Shown one piece after another: positions 43,001 through 55,000 of a stretch of 64,000 nucleotides of DNA (positions are counted from its first letter, which is position 1; each line of letters opens with the position of its first letter). Where the stretch lies: contig OX411551.1 of NCBI GenBank assembly GCA_948146395.1, positions 61,466,154-61,530,153 of the forward strand, given 5' to 3'. The notes below the pieces were generated by a model. It did not search any database. It was not told where the DNA came from and saw only the letters and a program-made list of their open reading frames with translations. The position numbers were made by a program, and so were the translations under genes. Origin of the DNA: Fragum whitleyi. Lineage: Eukaryota; Mollusca; Bivalvia; Cardiida; Cardiidae.

Positions 43001-46000
43001 CAATAGTACATCTAAAATGATTCTTCAAGAACAACTAAATTAGTCCTATGGTGAGTGCCAAGATTTTTTTTTTTTTTTTTTTTTTTAACTTTGAACTTGA
43101 ACTTGAGAGAAGCTTTACAAGTATTTTATAATGAAAGAAATTCCATGTTTAAAATGTGCATATACTCTTAGATAAAACTAAATTTAAATATTTAACCTAG
43201 GCCTTGACCTTGAATTTGAGGCTGTCCTATAATATAAACTCATAATGGCACAGATTGCCAATTCATTTGATAATTCATCTATAGATGCCCAGCTATGAAA
43301 TGTCTGAACACAAATTGCACATGGCCTGATGTTTGAGAACATTTATCTATAAACTTTCTTGAACTACAATTTTCTTCATTTCTTGAAAATGCGCTTGAAT
43401 ACAAGAAGAATTTACCCAGCTGTTGGACTGAGGTTGGAGTTGACGGCAGATGAGGCGAGTGACTGGCGTAGGTCTCGTATACTTTGTATTGCACTGTTTA
43501 TCTCCCCTTTGTCCTTGGCTGATTTTACCCGCTGTGTTTTACTGTGAGGATCTCGTACATAATCTGGTCCTTCTGACTTCACTGTGATCTCCTCATCTTC
43601 TGAGTCATGCATCCCTGAAAAAAGGTATTTCTTCATTAACACATAGTCAAAATTTCTAAGGTAAACTTTAAAAAAAAAATGTGTCAAAAGAAGAAAATTG
43701 CTTGCTTTAAGCAACTTCTCAATTTTTCACAATGTTTCCTTCTTTAATTTTTCAGATCTTCATTTTTCAAAACAAACTAGATCACTAAGTGACTAATACA
43801 CACCAACAAGTGCTTGTCAATAATGAAAAGCCATGTTCCATCAAAAACCAATAACTCAAAAGTCAAAAGTCAATGGTTCGTAACCAAAATATCACTTGCA
43901 CATCTCTGCCTGTTACTGATCACATTTGTAAAGTTTCAATGAAATCTCCCTATAAGTTGCTGAGAAATGGAGTGGTCATGAAAATGCTACAGACAGACTG
44001 ACGGATAGACAAGCTGACTCCTATATACCTCCCAAACATAGTTTTGGGAGGTATAACAAATTTTGAATTACAGTCAGCAACCTCTTAACACTTTCCTGTT
44101 TTACAAAATTTTGGACCTGTCCAAATTCAAAGGTTTTGCAGACAAAAATTTAAAGTGGATTTAATTTGAAAAATAACCATTCAGTAGGATAGAAAACAAT
44201 GTGGAAAAAAGAAGAAATTGCTTTTCAGAAGCAATTTCTTCTTTTTTCACAATGTTTTCTCAATCACAAGAGGCCCAAGAGGGCCTGTATCGCTCCACTG
44301 GCTTTAAAATCTTTAGACTTTCATTAAATAAAGCTTACTTTAAATGAATACATTAACACTCCAAAATCTCCCAAGACCTATTTAGTTATGATTAAATGGT
44401 TCTGGTCCATATTGCACCAAAATACTCAATCACAATGAACCTGCAACCCTTGACCAATCTTATTAAAACATAAGGTTCAGAAGATGTCGTTCAAAGATTT
44501 CGGGCTCAAAATAGGCCCCTCCTGACATGCCCATATTTATGAACCAAACAAAATTTCTTGAACAATTTAAGTAAATAGTCACCCAAGAAACATTCTGGTA
44601 AAGTTTCATTGAAATTGGCTGAGTGGTTCCGGTGGAGATATCGTTCAAAGATTTTGGCCTCAATACAAGCCCCGTCCTGCCACACCCAAATTTATAGGCC
44701 TATCAAAATTTAGCAAATAATTTTTGAAAAGAGACACATTCTGAGGAACATTCTGGTAAAGTTTCATTTAAATCAGCCAAGTGGTTCAGGAGAAAATGTC
44801 ATTTGAAAATTTCGGGCTCAAAATAGGCCCCGCCCTGCCACTCCTACATTTTAAGTCCACTCAAAATTTCTTGCACAATTTTAAGTAAAGGATCGCCCAA
44901 GAAACATTCTGTTAAAGTTTCATTGAAATCAGCCCAGCGGTTCAGAAGGAGATGTCGTTCAAAGATTTCGGGCTCAAAATAGCCCCGCCCTGCCACGCCC
45001 ATATTTATGGACCAATCAAAATTTCTTGAACAGTTTAAGTAAAGGGTCACCCAAGGAACATTCTATTAAAATTTCATTGAAATTGGCCCAGTAGTTCAGA
45101 AGGAGATGTCATTCAAAGATTTCGGGCTCAAAATAAGCCCCGCCCTGCCTTGCCCATATTTATGGACCAATCAAAATTTCTTGAACAATTTAAGTAAAGG
45201 GTCACCAAAGGAACATTATGTTAAAGTTTCATTGAAATCGGCCCAGTGGTTCAGGAGGAGATGTCGTTCAAAGATTTCGGCTCAAAATAAGCCCCGCCCT
45301 ACCACACCCATATTTACTGGCTAATCAAAATTTCTTAAACAATTTAAGTAAAGGGTCACCCAAGGAACATCAATGCCAAGTTTCATTGAAATTGGCCCAA
45401 TGGTTTGGGAGGAGAAGATTTTTAAAGATTTTAAAGTGAAACAAGATGTGTTCGTGAAACACGAATGCCCCCGTAACGGCATTTTTTTCAAAGTTTGACC
45501 TTGACAGATGACCTTGACCTTGTCACATGACCTTGACTTTGGTACCAGCAGATGCGGATCATTGAGATCTATCATTATGACAAATATTAGCTTTGAATCT
45601 TGAATAGGCTTGAAGTTATTGGCAAGGTTAAGTTTTCGGACAGACGGACGGACGGACAGACAGACGGACATGAGTAAAACAATATGCCCCTGATCTATCA
45701 ATGCGGGGGCATAAAAATGCCAAGCCCATATTTGGGGGCCAATCAAAATTCTTTGAACAATTTAAGAAGGGGTCCACCCAAGGATCATTTCTACCAAGTT
45801 TCGTTAAAAATCCGCCCATTGGTTTTGGAGGAGAAGTTGTGTAAAGAGAAAGTTTACGCACAGACGGACGGACGGACGGACGGACGGACACACGACGGAC
45901 ACTCGGCCATGACAATAGCTCACTGGCCTTCGGCCAGTGGAGCTAAAAAGGGGCAAGTGAATTTTTTTTTATCAAACTATTATACATCTGCTTCTTTTGT

Positions 46001-49000
46001 CTAGAAAAAGAGGACAGAGCAAGGGGACCCAGGGATAGTTTTAATGATTTCAACATTGATGAATATTCAAAACATCATAACTACAGCTTGAAAAGCGGGA
46101 TTTAATATGTTCTGGTAATTCATCAGCACTGTTTTCTGTAGATGATTTATTTCATAATATAAGCAATTGCATAATGTCCATAATGATAAATATACCCCTG
46201 GCAAAAACCATTAGAGTGGAAAACATATCCAACACACATTTTGGAGGTCAGAATTTATAAAAGCAAGTTTCCCATAAAAAATCTAGATAATAATTAAATA
46301 AGTTCCTCAAGGACAAATTTAGCATATAACACAAAGTGCTAGTTGGAAAGTTTAGACATTAAAGCATTGTAAATAATATTATTCACAATATTGAAAAAAC
46401 TTGATCAATTCACTACAGAAGAAATGCACACTTACCCATTCGACTTTTACGTCCACTATGCCTATGACCTCTGTGATGACCTTGCTGACCCTGAGTTTGA
46501 GTTTCTTTCTTGCCGGAGTCCTCAACAATATCTACAGCAGAATATAAATGGCAACTCTAAAGCACTACAGCTAGATCTAGCATATATAGTAGCAAACACA
46601 AAGAAGAGACAAGAGCACCGCCTACGGGTGCCTACGCTTGGCTGTCGAGTGCTGGATGGTAAGAAAAAATTCAAGTTAAAAAAGGGGCATAGTTTGCACA
46701 AAATGCATCTAGAGTTATTCCCCTTGATAGCATAGGCTGCTCTTTTGATGGTGAACAAGTGTGCCAAGTTTCAAGTGAATGCCTTCAGTAGAACCAGAGA
46801 TAAAACAAAATGTCAAAGTTTTCGCACGACGACAACAACAATGACGACGATAACACGGAGGCTATAGCAATACCTCGGGTTTTCTCCAAAAACAGCCGAG
46901 CTAATAAATAAAATTTCGACATGATTTATCCCAGAGATTTCCAAAGGAAAATATCTTTAATTGTCTTTATTGAAAGAAGCTGCTGATGACAATTGGATTT
47001 TTTTTTAAATCAATTAAGATCTATGGAGTTGTTTAAGCAGCCAAATAAATTATTTTCCTGTGACTTCATGCCAAGCTTTAAGGTCAAGGTTGTTTGACAA
47101 GGTGAAGGTCAAAAACTTAGTAAAATTGCTATTACAGGGCATCAGTGTACCATACTCAACTTGATTTATCATAGGGTCAAAACAATAAGGACGAAAGACA
47201 TTTCATAGGATATCCACAATCAGCCAAAAACGATGCAAACTGTTTTCAAATTATATCCAACTTTGCATGCAATTGGGCATGCAAAGCAGTATATAGCTTG
47301 CAAATAGTCTATACCTTTTCATTATCCTAAATGAAGGGTAGGACTATTTCGATAAATTATTCTTGATTTTGTCAGGTGTTTAAAGTATGTTCTTCAACAC
47401 AATAATCATTATTTAATCATTCAAACAATCTGTGAATAAAATTATGAACATCCCCTAAACAATTATCATAAATAATTTGGCTAATCAGTTAATCATATTT
47501 TGCAATGAAATTATTTTCAGTATATTAATACAAGTACTTGAATTACTTTTTGAATATTAAATATGTTCTCTTGCCTGTTTTTATCTTTTAAGAAAAAATA
47601 TTTACAGCAAGTCTCAGAGAAGAAACTAGATTGCAAACAATTGGTTTTTGCAAACAGAGGGTATTCTGTATTCAGACTACTTTATAGTTATAATTCAAAA
47701 TTATATAAGAAAAAAATATTCCCCATTTCACTTAAAAATGGTCTGATAAAAAGAAAAGAAATCACATACATTTGTTTATGTAAGATTGAGCTTATGCAAG
47801 GAATTATCTACACTATTTTGAATCTATATTCAAAGGAAATATCTAGGCAGGCTACAAACTATTAAATTAAAAGAAAAGATTATAAGAGTAAGAGAAATAG
47901 ATTATCTTGAAAAAACCATTTACCATAGATGTGGAAGATACTAACTTAAGTTTGTGAATAATCACTACCCTGGTTGTCCAACAAGGACAACTTGTGCCAA
48001 GCATTCGACCTTAAAGCAAAGCCTTGACCACTCATCTATCAAAAAAAGTGTTCTGTAAAGCATCTCTCATAATCATAGAGAGCAATTAAGAGCAACACCT
48101 ATTGATCAACACTTGGCTGCAGGTGCTTGAAAGTGAAAAAAAATCTAATTCGAAAAAAGAGGTATAACTCTAAAAAATGCTTCCTGAGTTATCCCCTATG
48201 ATATTCTTGATATCTCTTGTGATGGTAAATACACATGCCAAGTTTCATGAAGATATCTTCAATAAAATCAGAGATATGACCAAGGCAAATGTTTGTAGAG
48301 CCATCTACAATGGCTACAAGAACACCAATGTAAACTACACCAAGGTGATCAAAATACCTGAGGTTTTCTCCAAAAACAGCGGAGCTTAAAACGCCCAGTA
48401 TATGAATTTTTCTTTCAGTCCTTAACCTTTACAATCTATATTAAAATCCTTCTATAATTGTAAAAGAAGAGCAAGAGGCCCAAGAGGGCCAGTATCACTC
48501 CACTAGTACTTCATGCCTCACTGATTAATGAAAACTCATTAATAAATACCATTTAAAGTATTAAGCTGAGCCATTATCCATTTGTAAGTATTCTGCGTAA
48601 TAAATGAACTGGCAGGGCGGGGCTTAAACGTGACGTAATTTGGCGAGTTTACTTTTCAATATTTTGGGTTCTTTCAAATTTTAGCCGGTAATCATCGCTA
48701 ACGCGTGCAAATAACTGTATCCTAAAACCTACAGGATTCACGTGCTTTCAGAGAGTGAATACATTTCATCGATTGGTTACCAATGCCTCGTAACTTCAGC
48801 TTGATTAAGCTGAAGTTACGAGGATTTGGTTACCAATCCACAATTTAAGGTCTCGAGTCATTTATGTCGACTCTCTTTGCAAGTAGGTTATTTTAGATAA
48901 AAGCTGATTTCCCTTAACCTTAAGTGCAACGACCCGTTACTTAGGCTCCGCCCTGCCAGGGCATTAATCATGGATAATACATAGTCATCTAAGGCCAAAT

Positions 49001-52000
49001 ATTGTTAATGCATGTAATGAAAATAAACTCTAAGTCAACAAACAATCTTACACAAAGGCACTTTTTCCATGACAGATAATAACATTTCAAAGAGGTTTAA
49101 TGTGTGCATAAGTCACATAATAAGTTAGATTTTATGAAAGATTCATGAAATTTGTCAATAAAAGTTGTGGTAACAAGAAATGTTGCATCAAAAAGGTCCC
49201 TTTTTCCATGTCACAGCAACATAATCACCAAGAAAACAGCAGAATATTCATTAATTTTATCCCAAAATTTCTTTGGCCGACTCAACATCTTTAACACCAA
49301 TCATAATTTCAGGAAGTAATCTAAGAGAGCATGTCTAAAGGCTCATTCCTGAGAAATTTGGCTTAACTCTAACATGTGGATTCAGAGAAGAGGATATTTT
49401 CATATATTTTAACAAAAAAGGCAGTTTTGGGATGAACTGGCTACCTGTTGCACACAAGTAAATCGGCCCTATCAGGATTAAAAGAAGGAATCTGAAAGAG
49501 CAGATGTCCAAAGCATATATCCTGTACAGTTCGGTTGAATCCTGACATATAGTTATAGAGAAGAAGATATTTTCATCCTTTACCATATGGGGCCATTTTT
49601 GGATGATGCTGCAGCCTCCAACACCTAAGTCAACAGCCCTATCAGGATAAAATGAAGGAAAATGAAAGGTCACAAGCACTTTTCATGTGCAGTTTAATTG
49701 TATTCTGACAGGTGGTTTCATAGATTTTTTTTTAATATTTCACCATTAGGGGATCTTTTTTGGTGACTACACATCCCATAGCACCAAGGTTATCAGGAAT
49801 TGAAAGAGGGAATCTGTAAGAGCATGTCCTAAACACCATTCCTGTGAAATCTGGTTGAATTTTAAACAATAGTTTCAGAGAGGAAAATTCATTTTATATT
49901 TCACCATTAGGGGCAATTTTTTGGCAACACGACAGCCCATATCACCCAAGTTATCAGCCTAGTCAAGATTGAAAGAAAGAATCTGAAAGAGCATGTCCTT
50001 AACATTATTGCTGTGAAATTTGGTTGAATTCTGACCAATAGTTTCAGAGAAGATTTTTCATATTTCACCATTAGGGGATCTTTTTTGGTGACTTGACAGC
50101 CCGTAGCACCCAAGTTATCAGCCTGATCAGGATTAAAAGAAGGAATCTGAAAGAACATGGCCTAAACATCATTCCTGTGAAATTTGGTTGAATTCTGACC
50201 AGTAGTTTGAGAAAAGATTTTTTCTATATTTCCCATTTGTGGCCTTTTAATGATGACTCCACAGCCCATAGCACCCAAGTTATCAGCCTGATCAGGATAA
50301 AAGAAGGGATCTGAAAGAGTAAGTCTCAACATCATTCCTGTGAACTTGATTCTGACCACTAGTTTCAGAGAAAAAACAATCAAATGACAATAGTCTGCTG
50401 AATTAATGATAGCTGAGATCTTGACTTTAATGAAATATTCTCATCATAGAAAAGAAAAGTTTTGTATAGTTATTTTTTTTAAATTTTCCCTAATTGTAAA
50501 AGCTATTGTCAAGATAAATTCTAATGCATTCTCATATATCCATGTCTCATTACGAAACAGTTGTAACTGCCTATAAACAATTAGGCAGTTACAACTGTTT
50601 TGCACTGAGCCATCGATATTCACCAAGGGGCATTGCAGTTTTTGTGGCACCTATATCTTGCTTTCTACAAGTTCCACAAAAAAATTATGAAACATCAAAA
50701 GTTAAAGTCCTGGTTCAATAAAAACCATTATACCTTGGACTAACTCATATGCAGACAAGAATGTGACTTGAATACCAGTAGAAAGTCTTTATCATTCTTT
50801 CTATACAAGTAAAATGTTAGTATTTTAAAAAAAACAAAAACACCATTGATTATACATAAACCCAAGGTACAGAGAAAATACATGTAGCAATCAACCTGGA
50901 CATAAACTTGTTATAAGATAAGAATGATGATCATTTAAAAATATCTATCAGAAGTAATTGAAATCTTCTTAAGAAAAAATTCCTATACACAAAATTAATG
51001 ATAAATAATTTTGTTTAAAAAAAATCAACCAGAGGTACTTGAGCATGCTGATTTGTACCACAGGCCTGAATCTATGGATATGATAACAGATTAGACAAGA
51101 ACTTAAGCCAATGAATGAATGTTTATAACTGCACACTATCTTTTGAAAGAACTCAAAATATTGAAGAGTAAACTCTCCAAATTATGTCATGGTGACACCC
51201 AGGCCTCTGCCAAACAAAGCAAAATACACAGAGTTTTGAAGACGACAAGTTTTTTACACAACTGTTTGATTTACCAGCCTATAAAAAGCTTTTCTAATAT
51301 ATTTCATAATATCCAATAGCTGTAATAATCAAGCAAGATCTCAATATATGAGTTTATATAGTGAAATGAATTAGTATTCAAAACCCTTGATTAATATTTA
51401 TTTCTGAGTCAAAGAACCACTTGTAGACAAACCCATAATTGGTTAAATGGGAGTGGTAATTTATATGACCAAATCTCAAGAACAACTATCACAAGATTGG
51501 GAAATAATGAATTGTCCCTCCGTATTGAAAATAAAATCTGGGTGTGGGGATTCCTATTTACTTTGTACCTGTCCAGTTTAAATCACATATTGGTACATGA
51601 AGTCGATTATCATTCCATTCTGTCAATAAGATAATAACATCCAAGAGAATGACATTAAAAATTAAAAGCAGCTTTAACATTTATGTGTTTAAGAAACAAG
51701 AGCACCGCCTACGGGTGCCTACGGCTGTCGAGTGCTGGATGGTGGGAAAAAATCTAAGTCGAAGAAGGGGCATAATGTGCACAAAATGCATCTAGAAATA
51801 TCCCCCTTGATAGTATAGGTTGCTCTTTTGATGGTGAACAAGTGTGCCAAGTTTCAAGTGAATGCCTTTAGTAGAACCAGAGATATAACAAAATGTCAAA
51901 GTTTTTTCGCACTACGATGACGACAACAACGACACGGAGGCCATAGAAATACCTCAGGTTTTCTCCGAAAACAGACGAGCTAATAAAAATAAAACATCTT

Positions 52001-55000
52001 AAATGAGTTCAGCTCTCATTTGCATATTATCTATTATAATGCAGCTCAACAAATTCAAAATATATTAAATTTTAAGCTTTTACAGTTCAATGAAGAAAAA
52101 ATACTCCAGTATGATTGATTGATTGATTGAATGGAGTTTAAAGCCGCTTTCAACATTATTTCAGTTATATCACAGCAGCTGGAGCACCTAACAATGGTTT
52201 CCTGGTATTTCTCTCACCAGTACAACCACCACATTCTTTCCTAGCCTCCAGCTACTATCTCACATAGTTCTACGATTATCAACCCATTGGTGAGAGACAA
52301 ATAGTCGGAAAGAATGAGTGCCGCCTTCGGGGATCAAACCCGGGACCTCTAGATTGATAGTCCGACGCGCTACCAACTGCGCTATGACGGCGGCACTCCA
52401 GTATGAAGTTCCAAAATTAATGAAATGATATATGATATTCTTAAAAAAAATTGACTGGTCTTTGTAAATAAGATATATAAAACTTTTCTTCTATCTCTAG
52501 AACAATGCAAAACAAACAAAAGGTTCATGAATTTTATATTTTCATATAAAAAGAACATAAATTACAAAATATATATTAAATATCCTTTCATGTACACTAT
52601 GTATCTATGTAACCTTTTTTTCTGCACACAAAGCAGACGTTATTGTCAGAACATTAAACACTAATTAACAGACAAGTCATAATGAAATATAATCAAACCA
52701 GATATAACTTGACTATTTTTGATAACACTAGAGTAGTAACAAGACAAATTTCAAGTCGCCCAAAAAACAAGTACAGAGGATGTGAAGAATGTGATTCCAC
52801 CTGCTGGTATGACAACAACATACAACTCACTAACAACAGTAGCAAAACAACACACAAGCAGGGTATGACACTAACAGTATCTTTGGGTCCCTAGGATCCC
52901 AAATTAATTATAGGGATCCCATTATAGCCAAGCAATGGGATTCTATCAGAATCCTTTTAAATCTGAAAAATTATGAGATTCCTTCAATCAGAATCCAAAT
53001 TTTTACAAGCCAAGGTTCATACTCCACTTTGATCCTTACAATAGTAAGGAATAAAGTGAGGTTTGAACCCTTGGCTTGTAAAGATATTTGAATATATGAC
53101 TAGTATTGTATCCCTTTCCTGGACTTTTCTTTAAAATTGTAACTACTGGTATATTAATGAAGGGAGGGATCCCTGCGGAACCCCTTAGAAGAACAGTCAG
53201 TGTCAACCCCTGGCAAGTCCTAGCAAATTGTTATCTGAATGTTAGTCTTGTTTCATCATTAGTCTTGTCATGCTTTTGATAATTTAAGTTAGTCCATAAA
53301 AATCACTTTTGGTATTTCTTCAACCACACATCTACTAAAGACGAACCTTTGCCAATTAAATCTGTATTCGAGGACCCTTCCTCTGGCTTAGATGTATCGC
53401 TATTTTCGAGACTCATCTGCGAGATTTTGAATGTTTCGTAATTCACAAAAGTCGCAGAGGGTACTTGGGCTCGAAGTCTACTGGACAAACCTGTTTTATA
53501 AAGATAGTGGTTCAAAACTAACAGCTATCTGAATGCCCTTGATTTGAATATTATCTAATATCTATATTGACTTTCTTTAATATTATTGACATTAAAGGCA
53601 GCAGCAGGTGACTGAATGAAAAGAGCTTCAAGATTACTTCATTGTTGTTGGTTCACTTATGTCATTGTTTCACAAGTGGAAGATTTTGAAATCATTGAAA
53701 ATTGAGAGCATTTTTATTTTTTTTTTCTTTAACTCATACAATAGTTGTCTTTGGACAATCTAGCATTCCCTAACTTCTGCTTGTCAAAAGCAGTGCTTCA
53801 CTAAGGACCAAACATGTTTCATAGTGGTGCTAAACAGAAAACAAGAGTGCCATCGTCACAAAATACGCCGCCACTTTGCTGCTGTTTCACAAAAATAATT
53901 GTAGACACTACTTATTTTGACAGAACCAAATTGAAAATGACCAAGTTTCATTTAAATCAAGACAAAAAGTTAGGAGGAGTTGCCTTCACAAGGCTGCAAT
54001 TTCAATAAGCCCCAGGCACTAAGTTTTAAGGGGACATAATTCAGGGAAATAAATGAGCCATAAAATCCTTGATCCATGTACATCTACAAATTATGGTGAT
54101 GACATTGACCAAGTTTCATTTAAATAAAGACAAAAAGTAAGGAGGAGTTGTGTTCAAAAGGCTGCAATTTCAATGAGCCCTAGATACTAAGTTTTAAGGG
54201 TGCATAATTTAGGGTAAAATTAATGAACCATAAAATCCTTACTTCATGCTTATCTACCAATTCGGGTTATAACATCCACCAAGTTTCATTTAGATCCAGC
54301 CAGAAACTTAGGAAGAGTTGCATTCACAAGGTTGCAATTTCAATAAGCCCCAGAGACTAAATTTTAAGGGGGCATAACTGAGGCAATAAGCCCCAGAGAC
54401 TAAGTTTTAAAGGGGCATAACTCAGGCAAAAATCAATGAACCATAAAATCCTTACTTCATGCACATATACGAATTGAGGTGATAACATTGACCAAGTTTC
54501 AAGAAGATCCAGCCAGAAACTTAGGAGGAGTTGTGTTGACTAGAAAAGTGGACCAAGAGACTACTTTTTTAAGGGGCATAACTCAGGCAAAAATCAATGA
54601 ACCATAAAATCATTCCTTCATGCACATCTACCAATTGAGGTGATTACAATGACCAAGTTTCAAGAAGATCCAGCCAGTAGTTTAGGAGGAGTTGCGTTGA
54701 CAAGAAAAGTGGACGGACGTACGGACGGATGGACGGACGGATGGACGGACAGACGGAGAAGATGACGCCAATATACGTCCGCCTCCGGCGGCGTATAAAA
54801 ACATAAAGAATGGGTAACAGAAGAAATAACTACATGGGAAATAGAAAACAGAACACTGAAAACTATATGAACAGTATCTTTTTTAGAATATATCTATCAA
54901 GTTTCAGATCATTTTGAAGAAACCGAGAAAAGAAACAATACATAGTTTGAAACAGCTCTTTTTTATATTAGAGTTCAGACTTATTTCTTCATGTCAATTC

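Noticed and set aside
46391..46735. Plus-strand 114-codon frame
   Set aside because: Antisense of gene B exon 3 running into a repetitive element; no independent support.
52310..52397. tRNA gene
   Set aside because: The head is followed by a SINE body and an (ATCA)n tail, and two more copies occur at 56382 and 56780.
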